Assembly (NCBI GenBank): GCA_002351535.1
Contig: DEGR01000031.1
Coordinates: 31,879-95,878 of the forward strand
Length of the DNA stretch: 64,000 nucleotides
Source of the DNA: Lachnospira sp. UBA2821
GTDB taxonomy: Bacteria > Bacillota > Clostridia > Lachnospirales > Lachnospiraceae
Direction: 5' to 3'
Shown here in pieces: positions 32,227 through 41,494 of the stretch. A program made the position numbers and the translations under genes. The notes beneath the pieces are model-generated. The model did not search any database and was not told the DNA's origin. It saw nothing but the letters and a program-made list of their open reading frames with translations. Positions within the stretch are counted from its first letter, which is position 1. Every line of letters starts with the position of its first letter.

Positions 32227-32245
32227 GAAAAGGAGATATAAGAAT

Positions 32246-32548
32246 ATGGCAAGAAAGATAGATATTACAGAAAAGCTGGACTTCGAGACAAGCCCGGCTT
32301 TAATTATTAATGGCAAAGAGTATCCGGTTAATGCAGATGCAGCTACAGTCCTTAAGCTTATGGCAATAGTTGATTCAGACGAGGGAATGACCAACGGTGA
32401 CCTGATTAAGAATTATGAACTTCTTTTTCCGGAGAATACAAGGAAGGACTTGGACAAGCTGTCTTTATCATTTAAAGATTTAACTGTGCTTATTGAAAGC
32501 GCAATGGATTTAGTTGTAGGTGATGAGGAATCAGAGGGAGAGAAATAG
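32246..32548 (+). CDS. tail assembly chaperone, first frame (gpG-like)
   Basis: 100 residues. It begins MARKIDITEKLDFETSPALI, with an N-terminal beta part and a helical part (SFKDLTVLIESAMDLVVG), as in tail assembly chaperones. The gene ends GGA GAG AAA TAG. The next frame, shifted by +1, continues the Gp15-type sequence without a ribosome site, so a +1 slip at AAA-TAG is likely, giving a long form of about 213 residues. The short form binds the tape measure; the long form also binds tail tube. Confidence 0.82.
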   Translation: MARKIDITEKLDFETSPALIINGKEYPVNADAATVLKLMAIVDSDEGMTNGDLIKNYELLFPENTRKDLDKLSLSFKDLTVLIESAMDLVVGDEESEGEK

Positions 32549-32888
32549 TGAACCATATTATGATTTGATGGAGGATTTTGACTTAATCGTGTCAAGTTTC
32601 CTTTCGCAGTATGGTTACAGAATATATTCCAACGATTTTAAAAGTATGCGTTGGGATGAGTTCAAGGCTTTATTATCCGGGTTGTCGCCTGATACACCAC
32701 TCGGAAGAATAGTGAGTATAAGAGCAGAGGATGACCCGGATATATTAAAGAACTTTACACCCGAACAACGCAGAATAAGGTCTGAGTGGAGACTACATCA
32801 GGCAGACCGGAAGACGGAGGAAGATGTTGAACATGCACTTTCCGAAATACTTAATGCATTCAGGAAAATGGCGGAGGGGAGTGGTTAA
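32520..32888 (+). CDS. tail assembly chaperone extension (Gp15-like), probably made by +1 frameshift
   Basis: Reading frame +1 relative to the upstream chaperone gene. It begins at an upstream stop (32517-32519), so it opens only in the overlap. Neither GTG 32520 nor ATG 32568 has a ribosome site. From LIVSSFLSQYGYRIYSNDFK onward it matches the C-terminal part of the bacteriophage Gp15 family (FKALLSGLSPDTPLGRIVSI). Expected to be translated as a fusion from 32246. Confidence 0.7.
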   Translation: MMRNQRERNSEPYYDLMEDFDLIVSSFLSQYGYRIYSNDFKSMRWDEFKALLSGLSPDTPLGRIVSIRAEDDPDILKNFTPEQRRIRSEWRLHQADRKTEEDVEHALSEILNAFRKMAEGSG

Positions 32889-33048
32889 CATCATTAATCC
32901 TTATAACAATAGAACAAAAAACAAAGTTAAATGCCCCTACTGTGGTCATCCTGTAAATGTATTTTATACAGAAAAAGCCATATGCAGGGGCATATTTTTA
33001 AAGTGTAAAAACAGAAACTGTAAAAAAGAATTTGAATTAAGAATATAA
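32881..33048 (+). CDS. small zinc-ribbon protein (Com-like)
   Basis: 55 residues from GTG 32881, overlapping the previous stop. It has two Cys pairs, CPYCGHPV and CKNRNCKKEF, as in Com-like or Cys-rich small phage proteins thought to bind nucleic acid. The ribosome site GGAGG is only 3 nt from the start, so the exact start is uncertain. Confidence 0.6.
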   Translation: MVNIINPYNNRTKNKVKCPYCGHPVNVFYTEKAICRGIFLKCKNRNCKKEFELRI

Positions 33049-33100
33049 GACGCTGTGCCTATGTGCCTGTCTTGAAATAGATAAAGGTAGGTGGATAGGT

Positions 33101-36100
33101 ATGGCGGATAGTGCAGGACAGATAGCTCTTGACTTGGTTGTTAACAGAAAAAAGTTCGACAGTCAGATGAGCGGACTAAAGAATATAGCAGCTAAAGCAG
33201 GCAAAGCATTGGCAGTAGCATTTTCGGTAAAGAAGATAGCAGATTTTGGCAAGGAGTGTATAGATTTAGGCTCTGACCTTGCAGAAGTCCAGAACGTTGT
33301 TGATGTAACATTTACATCAATGTCGGGCAAGGTGGATAAGTTTGCAAAGTCAGCGGCAACTTCATTTGGTATGTCTGAAACTATGGCTAAGAAGTACACA
33401 GGTACATTTGGAGCCATGGCCAAGTCTTTCGGATTCACGGAATCACAGGCATACGATATGTCAACATCTCTTACGGGATTAGCCGGTGATGTTGCATCAT
33501 TCTACGATATGTCACAGGATGAAGCTTATACGAAGCTTAAGTCAGTATTTACAGGTGAGACGGAGTCACTTAAAGATTTGGGTGTTGTAATGACGCAGAC
33601 GGCTCTTGATTCCTATGCTATGGCTAATGGATTTGGTAAAACTACGGCCAAGATGTCAGAACAGGAGAAAGTGGCATTAAGATATAAGTTTGTACAGGAC
33701 CAGTTATCAGCGGCAAGCGGTGACTTTATGAGAACACAGGACAGTTGGGCGAATCAGACACGTATTCTGTCATTACAGATGGATTCGCTTAAGGCAAATA
33801 TAGGTCAGGGACTTATAAATGTGCTGTCTCCTGTTCTTGTATATATTAATAAGCTGATTGCAAAATTCGCAAAACTGTCGGAAGTGTTCAGCGACTTTAC
33901 GGCAAGACTTACAGGCAAAAAGAATCCGGTGCAGACTGCAGCAACTTCGATGACAGAGGTTGCAGATAACGCACAGACTGCATCTGACAATGTCGAGCAG
34001 ATAGGCTCTTCAGCAAAGAAAGCAGCCAAAGAAGCAGAGAAATCCCTTATGGGATTTGACCAGATGAATAAAATCTCTGACAGTGGAAGTGAATCAGACG
34101 ATACCGGTTCAGGTTCTAAAGGCGGTTCTACAGGTGGTTCAGGTTCTGCCGGTGTTGTGAATGCAGGTGCAATAGTCCAGAGTCCGGCACTTGATAAGAC
34201 GTATGCAGGTCTGGATAAGATTAAGAAAAAGTTTGATGAAGTTAAGGGAGCATTTGTCAAAGGATTCACTCTTTCAGTTGGAAGTGTACCGGGCAATCTC
34301 AAACTTATAAAAGATGGATTAGGTTCTATCTACAAGTCACTTATGACTATCGCAGGCAATAAGAAACTGCAGAGTGCAATGTCTGATTGTGTAACTGCGT
34401 GGGCTAAGTATATAGGTGCAATGACAGGAATGATAGTGTCTGTAGGAACAGCCATAGTTGCTAATTTAGTAACAGGCATAAGCAATTCACTTGACAAAAA
34501 GAAAGGCATTATCACATTAAGGCTTACAAAGTTTTTTGACATAACTGCAGATATGGATAACATAGGAGCGGATTTATACAATGCTGTGTCAGATATATTA
34601 AGCTATGCATTTACGAGTAAGCAGGCAATTGGAATAACAACTTCGTTATGTGACATATTTATAGAGTCATTTTCAGCGGCAGCAGTTGTTATACAGGGAT
34701 TGGCAAGAGACTTAACTCTCATAATTGCAGGACCTATTATAGAGAATAAAGGTCTGATTAAGAAAACCATAACAAACGTACTGTCACCGGTTAACATAGC
34801 ATTAAAGGGTATATCCAATGCGATATCAGGTGTAGCATCAACGTTAGTATCTGTGTATGAGAAGAAAATACATCCGGCAGCAGTTAATATAAAGGATGGC
34901 ATGTCAGCTACATTTAAAGTGTACATGGAAACGTATAACAAATATGTTGCACCAGTTATGAAACTTCTTGCAAAGAAGTTTAAAGACTTGTGGGAAAATC
35001 ATATAGGACCATGTTTTCAGGAGATAATTAAGGCTATTGGAAATGTTGTTCTGATTGCAAGCAAATTGTATAAGAAAGTATTTGCACCGATAGCACAGAC
35101 AATTGCAAAAGTTCTGATGCCTGTACTATCAGGATTAGCCTATATATTAGGAACAATAATTATAGGAGTAATACGCAAGGTTGTAGACAGGGTTAAACTT
35201 GTATTCAAAGTATTCAATGATTTATGCGACGGAACACTGTTGGATAATATAAGTGCATATTTCGGAAAAATATTTAAGGCAATATCGGTCGTTGTCAATG
35301 CTGTTATAAGTGTGTTCAGCAAGGTGTTCGGTACTGCTTTCAGTGTGATTAAGAGTGTATTTTCAGCTAAGAAGATTAAGAAACATTTCAGCGGAGTAGT
35401 ATCAAAGATACATTCTGTGTTCGCAAAGATTGGCTCATGGTTCTCTGATAAATTCAAGAAGGCATGGGAAGGAATTAAGAAAGCATTCAGCAAAACAAAA
35501 GAATTTTTCTCAGGTATAAGAGATAAAATCAAGGCACCGTTTGCTAAGATTCATACTTTCTTCTCTGATAAATTCAAGAAAGCATGGGAACTTATTAAGA
35601 ATGCATTTTCAAGGGTAAAAGACTTTTTCGACAAAGTAAAAGAAAAGATAAAAACACCATTCACGACGATACACACGTTTTTCAGGGATAAATTCGTGGC
35701 GGCATGGAATTTTATCAAACATCCTTTTTCAAGCGCGAAAGACTTCTTTGACAAAGTAAGAGAGAAAGTGAAAAAACCGTTTGAGGCAATACATACATGG
35801 TTTAAGGACAAGTTCGGTGCGGCATGGGGTTTTATCAGGTCATCATTCAGTTTTGACAGTGTAACCAACTTCTTTAAAAAAGTATGGGACAAGATTAAGA
35901 GTCCGTTTCAGGCAGTTGCCAAGTGGTTCCATGATACGTTCAGTGCTGCATGGCAAAAGGTTAAAGACGTGTTCTCAACCGGTGGCAAAATCTTTGATGG
36001 AATCAAAGACGGTATAGCTGATACGTTCAAACTTGTTGTTAACAAGATTATAGACGGAATCAATACGGTTATAGCTGTTCCTTTTAATGCAATTAATGGA

Positions 36101-36496
36101 ATGCTCAACGGAATCCGTAACAAGGGCATTGCTGGAGCTCATCCATTTACGGATTTGTGGGATGAAAACCCTCTCAAAGTTCCACAGATTCCGAAATTGG
36201 CACAAGGTGGTTATGTTAAGGCAAATACACCACAGCTTGCAATGATTGGTGATAACCGTCATCAGGGCGAGGTTGTTGCTCCTGAAGATAAGTTACTTGA
36301 AATGGCCAAGACTGCAGCTATGATGTCAGGAAGTTCGGACACAGGCGAAATAATAGAACTTCTAAGGCAGATTCTATATGTGCTGGAACATCTTAATATA
36401 GATGTAAATCTTGTGGGAGAGTTAAGAAATCTGTTCAAGGCAATGCAGAAAGAATCAGCAAACTACTCGTTAAGAACAGGCAAAAAGGCTTTTTGA
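33101..36496 (+). CDS. tail tape measure protein
   Basis: 1131 residues. Long helical/hydrophobic protein that sets tail length. The N-terminus has the PhageMin_Tail motif (LVVNRKKFDSQMSGLKNIAA, KAGKALAVAFSVKKI). It has low-complexity Ser/Gly linkers near residues 325-350, several hydrophobic segments, then four to five imperfect 42-residue repeats (about residues 760-960) of the type DKFKKAWELIKNAFSRVKDF. Position after the chaperone pair confirms the identity. Confidence 0.93.
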   Translation: MADSAGQIALDLVVNRKKFDSQMSGLKNIAAKAGKALAVAFSVKKIADFGKECIDLGSDLAEVQNVVDVTFTSMSGKVDKFAKSAATSFGMSETMAKKYTGTFGAMAKSFGFTESQAYDMSTSLTGLAGDVASFYDMSQDEAYTKLKSVFTGETESLKDLGVVMTQTALDSYAMANGFGKTTAKMSEQEKVALRYKFVQDQLSAASGDFMRTQDSWANQTRILSLQMDSLKANIGQGLINVLSPVLVYINKLIAKFAKLSEVFSDFTARLTGKKNPVQTAATSMTEVADNAQTASDNVEQIGSSAKKAAKEAEKSLMGFDQMNKISDSGSESDDTGSGSKGGSTGGSGSAGVVNAGAIVQSPALDKTYAGLDKIKKKFDEVKGAFVKGFTLSVGSVPGNLKLIKDGLGSIYKSLMTIAGNKKLQSAMSDCVTAWAKYIGAMTGMIVSVGTAIVANLVTGISNSLDKKKGIITLRLTKFFDITADMDNIGADLYNAVSDILSYAFTSKQAIGITTSLCDIFIESFSAAAVVIQGLARDLTLIIAGPIIENKGLIKKTITNVLSPVNIALKGISNAISGVASTLVSVYEKKIHPAAVNIKDGMSATFKVYMETYNKYVAPVMKLLAKKFKDLWENHIGPCFQEIIKAIGNVVLIASKLYKKVFAPIAQTIAKVLMPVLSGLAYILGTIIIGVIRKVVDRVKLVFKVFNDLCDGTLLDNISAYFGKIFKAISVVVNAVISVFSKVFGTAFSVIKSVFSAKKIKKHFSGVVSKIHSVFAKIGSWFSDKFKKAWEGIKKAFSKTKEFFSGIRDKIKAPFAKIHTFFSDKFKKAWELIKNAFSRVKDFFDKVKEKIKTPFTTIHTFFRDKFVAAWNFIKHPFSSAKDFFDKVREKVKKPFEAIHTWFKDKFGAAWGFIRSSFSFDSVTNFFKKVWDKIKSPFQAVAKWFHDTFSAAWQKVKDVFSTGGKIFDGIKDGIADTFKLVVNKIIDGINTVIAVPFNAINGMLNGIRNKGIAGAHPFTDLWDENPLKVPQIPKLAQGGYVKANTPQLAMIGDNRHQGEVVAPEDKLLEMAKTAAMMSGSSDTGEIIELLRQILYVLEHLNIDVNLVGELRNLFKAMQKESANYSLRTGKKAF

Positions 36497-36521
36497 CAAT
36501 AAACGGAAAGGATAGAGTGAT

Positions 36522-36890
36522 ATGGCGGTATTAAAAATAAATGGAGTTGTTATGCCGGAAATACTTGAAGATGGTTATAACATTTCAAAAAACAAAATAT
36601 GGTCTTCCAATTCCGGCAGGGTTAAGAGCGGGAAGATGGTGGGCACCATAATAGCGGTAAAAAGAACATTAGACATAACATTTGCTCCTCTTACTGAGGA
36701 GCAGGTGGCTGTTATAGACGCGCAGGTATCTGATGCAACAAAACCTTTCCAGAGGGTAGAATACTGGGACGAAAAAGGAACATACAGCACCATGAATGTA
36801 TACTTCGGTGATGTTACATACAGTACATGTGCCGTAGTGAACGGTAAGAAGATATTCAAAGGTACAGGCATAAGTGGCATAGAACAGTAA
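36522..36890 (+). CDS. small tail protein, unknown
   Basis: 122 residues. Beta-rich: MAVLKINGVVMPEILEDGYN, KRTLDITFAPLTEEQVAVID, FQRVEYWDEKGTYSTMNVYF. Lies right after the tape measure where a distal-tail or tube-extension protein is usual. Role inferred from position. Confidence 0.7.
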   Translation: MAVLKINGVVMPEILEDGYNISKNKIWSSNSGRVKSGKMVGTIIAVKRTLDITFAPLTEEQVAVIDAQVSDATKPFQRVEYWDEKGTYSTMNVYFGDVTYSTCAVVNGKKIFKGTGISGIEQ

Positions 36891-36925
36891 TGTTTTCACG
36901 AAACACGAAAGAAGGTGAGTTACAG

Positions 36926-38455
36926 ATGAGTTCGTTCATCACAGGTGTTAACGAGTATTACACCCTGCGTCTTGATTTACTTGGAGGAGCTACACCATAT
37001 AAAGTAGAGGAATTGAAGTATCAGCATTCTTTAATCGAGAATGGCAATCTTACGTTTGGAAATACACCATCAGCTTCGATAAGCTTTGACTTATACGAAG
37101 CAGGTCCGTCAATTGATAATAGTGAGATAACACTATGGAGGGGGACAGAGAAAGAGGATGCAGACATAAAGTATGCCTGTATAGGCACATTTAAGGTGAG
37201 ACAGACATCTTATGATGGTATAAAACATTCATACGAGGGATATGATGCAATGGTGTACGCACTTAGTGGCACATATAAAAGTACGCTTGACTGGTCAGGT
37301 GGAAAGATGTGGCACACGTCAGATGTTATGAAAGACATTATGAAACAATCCGGTATAGCATATCTGGAGAATGCTAATTGTCCGTTGTCAGCAGTCCTTA
37401 TAAGTGAACCCAAAAACCTGTCCTACAGAACGGTTATAGGCTACATAGCAGGACTTGACGGCTACAATGCAGTTATTGACTATACGGACACAGGCGTTCC
37501 ATATATTAATATGATATGCTTCAGGAAGTGGAGCAATCCGGATGATGTAATAATAGATGATGAAAGAATATACGAAGACAGCGGATTCGAACTGGCTAAT
37601 AAAGACATTAAGAAGATAGGATATGTTAAGACATCAACATCAGAGCAGAACTACCTGATATCCGGAAATGTGGACGCAGCATATGGAATAACAACATATA
37701 ATCCATACATGAATCAGGACTGGAATGATGATGTTATGGAAATGTATAGCAATATCAATATGAATGTATTAGCACTGACAGTTAAATTTCTGGGGTGCTG
37801 GGATATACGGCTGGGAGATATAGTTCCCGTCACTCTTGCGGGACTTACTTATAACGTCCCTGTGATGTCTATAATTCAGGAGTGCGACGGTGGACTTGTT
37901 ACTACGATTACATCATATCTTGAAGATACGACAACAGAGAATGCAGCATCACAGACGGTAGAATCCAATGCCAGCACAGATACGTCCAATAAGACAGAAT
38001 CTGAATTGGCAGATATAAAAGAACGACTGAAGGAACTGGATGAGATTACACCTGAAAACATTGATAAGTGGTATGGTGAGGTGGATGGTACCGTTGAGGA
38101 AATCACAAAAGCCAAGAAAGATATAGCAGATGCACTGACTGTTATGGGCGTTGAAACAAGTGCGACAGATTCATTTTCAACAATGGCAGAGAACATACTT
38201 AAGATACAGGGTGGCGGAGGAGATAATCCGGAAGGAAGAAAGATTATAGCAAAGGCAATAACTGATATGGGAGTTGCAACGGATTACAATGATTCGTACC
38301 GTCAGATGGCAGATAATATAATGATGATTAAAACTTCTATTCAGGATATAGATAATGTTGCTTCATTAAATACGCCGGCAGAAAAGATGATTAATGTAGC
38401 CGGAGAAATATTTGTATACAAATGCAGCCAGACACTATCAGAGGAGGAAGAGTAA
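36926..38455 (+). CDS. baseplate hub/tail-associated protein
   Basis: 509 residues from ATG 36926 (GAAGGTGAG upstream). The N-terminal half has the beta-rich gp27-like hub pattern (EYYTLRLDLLGGATPYKVEE, KVRQTSYDGIKHSYEGYDAM). The C-terminal part has Ser/Thr-rich and helical regions (DIKERLKELDEITPENIDKW). No peptidase motif is seen. Likely hub protein at the tail tip that links the tape measure end to the fibre. Confidence 0.75.
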   Translation: MSSFITGVNEYYTLRLDLLGGATPYKVEELKYQHSLIENGNLTFGNTPSASISFDLYEAGPSIDNSEITLWRGTEKEDADIKYACIGTFKVRQTSYDGIKHSYEGYDAMVYALSGTYKSTLDWSGGKMWHTSDVMKDIMKQSGIAYLENANCPLSAVLISEPKNLSYRTVIGYIAGLDGYNAVIDYTDTGVPYINMICFRKWSNPDDVIIDDERIYEDSGFELANKDIKKIGYVKTSTSEQNYLISGNVDAAYGITTYNPYMNQDWNDDVMEMYSNINMNVLALTVKFLGCWDIRLGDIVPVTLAGLTYNVPVMSIIQECDGGLVTTITSYLEDTTTENAASQTVESNASTDTSNKTESELADIKERLKELDEITPENIDKWYGEVDGTVEEITKAKKDIADALTVMGVETSATDSFSTMAENILKIQGGGGDNPEGRKIIAKAITDMGVATDYNDSYRQMADNIMMIKTSIQDIDNVASLNTPAEKMINVAGEIFVYKCSQTLSEEEE

Positions 38456-38457
38456 AT

Positions 38458-39360
38458 ATGTCAGCAATTAAAAAATATGTGATAAGCGGTTCTTATCACG
38501 CAACAACTGATTGGCATAATCAGGATGTATCAGATACAGAATTAAAAAAGATTCAGGTAAAAGTCGTAGATGGTATTATTGAAAAGATATTCAGGGGAAT
38601 TAATAATGCAATGGGGGATATAACAAGAGTGGATAGTAATACAATGCATTTTTCTGCGTCGTCAAGTCAGGTGGCATTCAGAGAATCGTATCAGATTGGA
38701 GAAGGCAGATATATAGTATTTGAAATACGTACATATCATCCTGAATTTTGCAGAGACGGCTATGATGGCTATAATAATATAAACTTATTTATGCATTACT
38801 CGAATCAGATAACAAAGTCTTCGGACACCGGAGAAACTGCATCATATATAACACAGAACGACAGAAGCTATGTAGCAGTCTGCAAGGTTACCACTGATAG
38901 CAGCAGCAAAACGGTAAACGAATCAACTACCTACTATAATAAGATTTCAATTGATGCATCATTAACTGTATGTCTTCACATATTGGATAACGATGTAGTG
39001 AAGATAGCAAGTCTGTATGATGATTTTTCAGAGCGGGTTTGTGCAGGAATAATATCAGTTAATAGTGAGAAGTATGCCCTGTTGGCAGAAGGTTATTATT
39101 TCACATTAACAAGTGACACCGGAGAAACATATTATCTGTCAAGCAATATTATAGGAAACATTGGACAAATGAATGACCCTGAATATATATTTTGCCTCCC
39201 GGTATATGTTTCGACTGCAGTCAGTATTGGAGGAATGATGTTTAGAGATAAAAAAGTATCTAAGGCATTGCAGACAGGAGGGCTAAATACAAATTCAAGA
39301 TATAATATCGGTGGAAAAGATTACTATTGCTTTGGCGGCAGTCTGCTGATTGAAATATAG
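38458..39360 (+). CDS. tail-tip protein, unknown
   Basis: 300 residues from ATG 38458 (GAGGAGGAAG upstream). Beta-rich, with no recognised family (MSAIKKYVISGSYHATTDWH). It lies between hub and fibre, so it is a likely receptor-binding or baseplate component. It could be a host-range module; no homologue is recalled. Confidence 0.6.
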   Translation: MSAIKKYVISGSYHATTDWHNQDVSDTELKKIQVKVVDGIIEKIFRGINNAMGDITRVDSNTMHFSASSSQVAFRESYQIGEGRYIVFEIRTYHPEFCRDGYDGYNNINLFMHYSNQITKSSDTGETASYITQNDRSYVAVCKVTTDSSSKTVNESTTYYNKISIDASLTVCLHILDNDVVKIASLYDDFSERVCAGIISVNSEKYALLAEGYYFTLTSDTGETYYLSSNIIGNIGQMNDPEYIFCLPVYVSTAVSIGGMMFRDKKVSKALQTGGLNTNSRYNIGGKDYYCFGGSLLIEI

Positions 39361-39376
39361 TTCAGAGGTGTTTGAT

Positions 39377-40966
39377 ATGATAGATGGAATAAAAAGAATA
39401 CTGTATTACATAAGCAGGAATGAAAACACTATTAAAGAAGTAAAGAATCAGGTTGACAGGATTCAGAAGATAAATAGTCTTGAAGGCATGCTGGAGGATA
39501 CGGATATAGATGAAACTGTTCCTGAAGATAAGGATATGCTTCTGATACAAAAGGATAATACGAACAAATCAGACACATCAGAAGACACAGTAGAAAGTAC
39601 AGCGAACTATACAACAGAAGATACGACAGATAATACAACAGAAGACACACCGGAAGATACAGTGAGTAGTACTGAAGCCGATACAACAACATCAGAAAAG
39701 GTCTGCTATAGAATAAGTCTTGCCACATTATGGCTTTATATAAAAACAAAGCTGTCGAATGTATTAGTAGGTGGAGAGCAGACAGAAGTATCAACAGAAG
39801 ATGATGGAGTTAATGTATTTGAATTTACAGATATGTCAGGGAATAGGAAAAGCTTCAAGGTGAAGAACGGAAGCAGGGGCAGTAAAGGAGATACGGGACC
39901 GCAAGGAGTACAAGGTCCTAAAGGAGATACGGGACCGCAAGGAGTACAAGGTCCTAAAGGAGATACAGGACCAACTACAACAGTGCTTTCGAATCAGGAT
40001 TATACTGTAAATTCAAGCAGTGGTCATGGATTCAGTGTTAACAACACAGCAAAGCCAAACAGCTATGCTAAATTATTTGCAGATGCTGAAAGCGGTGCTT
40101 TGGAATTGGGGTCAAATGGTGGTACATACAGTTATCAGATGGACTGCTATGCAGACAGCTTTATCAGAATGTATTGCTTTCAAAGAAATCCGTGGAAATA
40201 TATGGCACATTGGACATTTGATAAAGATGGTAATTTCTCAGCAACGCGATTTACTGAGGCGGGAACTGCCCTATCCGAAAAATATATGCCAAAAACTGAT
40301 GATTTGGATGTAAATAATGTTGTCGCATCTACTTTAGACGCTACTCAGAAATATAAGATAGGTAACACTGGCTATTTTCTTATAGAAAATTATGAAGCGT
40401 ATGGATTGCGATACACATATTTCACAAACCCTCAATTACAAATATTACCAACAAAAGACAATGTCACAAATTTAGGTCATTCGTTGTATAGATTTGCAGA
40501 GTTCCGATGCAACAATATTTATATATCATCGGGAACGGCTGTTACATCTGATAGACGTTATAAGGAGAATATTGCTAATTTGGAAGATAAATTGATGCTT
40601 AATTTTGTAATGGCTCTAACCCCATCATCATACAAATACAAAGATGGAGAAAGTGGAAGAACGCATTATGGTTTAATTGCACAGGATGTTGAAAAGGTGC
40701 TTGAAAATATAGGGTTGTCAAATAAAGATTTTGCTGGCATTGTCATTGAAAAGCTCACAAAAGAAGTTGAAACGAAGACAGTAAACGATGACGGAGAAAC
40801 GGTCATTGAAAAACATCTTGAAGAGACGGGAGAAGTTAAATACGACTTGCGATATGAGGAATTTATAGCGCCACTTATAAAAGTCGTGCAGATGCAGCAG
40901 AAAAATATGGACAGTCTTGAAGAAAGACTGTTAAAACTTGAAAATAAGTTATCAGGTAATAATTAG
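39377..40966 (+). CDS. tail fibre with collagen-like repeats and C-terminal S74 chaperone domain
   Basis: 529 residues from ATG 39377 (AGAGGTG upstream). An N-terminal coiled-coil part and a Thr/Glu-rich spacer lead to a collagen-like segment (GPQGVQGPKGDTGP), then a carbohydrate-binding-like beta region. The C-terminus is a peptidase S74 intramolecular chaperone (TSDRRYKENIANLEDKLMLN, SYKYKDGESGRTHYGLIAQD), which is cut off after trimer assembly. The S74 catalytic Ser and neighbouring motif SDRRYKENI are intact. Determines host binding. Confidence 0.88.
   Translation: MIDGIKRILYYISRNENTIKEVKNQVDRIQKINSLEGMLEDTDIDETVPEDKDMLLIQKDNTNKSDTSEDTVESTANYTTEDTTDNTTEDTPEDTVSSTEADTTTSEKVCYRISLATLWLYIKTKLSNVLVGGEQTEVSTEDDGVNVFEFTDMSGNRKSFKVKNGSRGSKGDTGPQGVQGPKGDTGPQGVQGPKGDTGPTTTVLSNQDYTVNSSSGHGFSVNNTAKPNSYAKLFADAESGALELGSNGGTYSYQMDCYADSFIRMYCFQRNPWKYMAHWTFDKDGNFSATRFTEAGTALSEKYMPKTDDLDVNNVVASTLDATQKYKIGNTGYFLIENYEAYGLRYTYFTNPQLQILPTKDNVTNLGHSLYRFAEFRCNNIYISSGTAVTSDRRYKENIANLEDKLMLNFVMALTPSSYKYKDGESGRTHYGLIAQDVEKVLENIGLSNKDFAGIVIEKLTKEVETKTVNDDGETVIEKHLEETGEVKYDLRYEEFIAPLIKVVQMQQKNMDSLEERLLKLENKLSGNN
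39884..39972 (+). repeat. two identical 36-bp tandem repeats plus a partial third in the fibre gene
   Basis: Copies at 39884-39919 and 39920-39955 are identical at the DNA level. A partial third (39956-39972) differs at one base. Each encodes 12 residues of the collagen-like segment. Exact repeats are prone to length change by slippage. Confidence 0.92.
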
Positions 40967-40992
40967 GATATCCATGAGGGATGTCTTTTTTT
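40967..40992 (+). terminator. terminator after the tail fibre gene
   Basis: GATATCC (40967-40973) pairs with GGATGTC (40979-40985), followed by TTTTTTT. Confidence 0.75.
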
Positions 40993-41027
40993 ATTATATA
41001 AAATAATTGAAAGAGAGGTAGTGAAAG

Positions 41028-41447
41028 ATGAAACAGACAATTTGCACAGCGGTAGGACTAACAGGAGCAGTAGTAACTAAGTTGTTTGGAGGATGGGATG
41101 ATGCATTGATTACATTGCTAATATTCATGTTAATCGATTATGTGTCCGGATTAATCGTGGCAGGAGTATTTAAAAAATCCCCGAAAACTGATACTGGAGC
41201 ACTAGAGAGCAAGGCAGGCTGGAAGGGATTGTGTAGGAAATGCATGACACTTGTATTCGTATTAATAGCATACAGGCTTGATTTGACAATCGGAACTGAT
41301 TACATAAGGGATGCGGTAATTATAGCCTTTATTGCAAACGAGACCATATCCCTTGTTGAGAATGCAGGACTTATGGGAGTACCACTCCCGGCTATTATAA
41401 CAAAAGCTATTGATATATTGCAGAAGAAAACAGAACAGAATGAGTAA
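41028..41447 (+). CDS. phage holin (phi-LC3/Cp-1 type, Phage_holin_4)
   Basis: 139 residues. Hydrophobic, with the Phage_holin_4 pattern (FGGWDDALITLLIFMLIDYV, GLIVAGVFKKSPKTDTGALE, then KAGWKGLCRKC and VIIAFIANETISLVENAGLM). Two to three membrane segments. Forms holes for the amidase next to it, ending the lysis block. AGAGGTAG precedes ATG 41028. Confidence 0.9.
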   Translation: MKQTICTAVGLTGAVVTKLFGGWDDALITLLIFMLIDYVSGLIVAGVFKKSPKTDTGALESKAGWKGLCRKCMTLVFVLIAYRLDLTIGTDYIRDAVIIAFIANETISLVENAGLMGVPLPAIITKAIDILQKKTEQNE

Positions 41448-41481
41448 ACATATGAATAAACATATGAATAAACATATGAAT
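41446..41481 (+). repeat. three perfect 12-bp tandem repeats between holin and amidase
   Basis: AAACATATGAAT repeated three times (41446-41457, 41458-41469, 41470-41481) immediately after the holin stop. The start of the amidase gene follows after a ribosome site. Confidence 0.92.
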
Positions 41482-41494
41482 AGGAGATGATACT

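Noticed and set aside
32520..32888. Independent start of the second chaperone gene
   Set aside because: No Shine-Dalgarno before GTG 32520 or ATG 32568; a frameshift from the upstream gene is the simpler reading.
39884..39972. CRISPR array
   Set aside because: Repeats are in frame, adjacent without spacers, and encode the collagen-like fibre segment. No cas gene is present.
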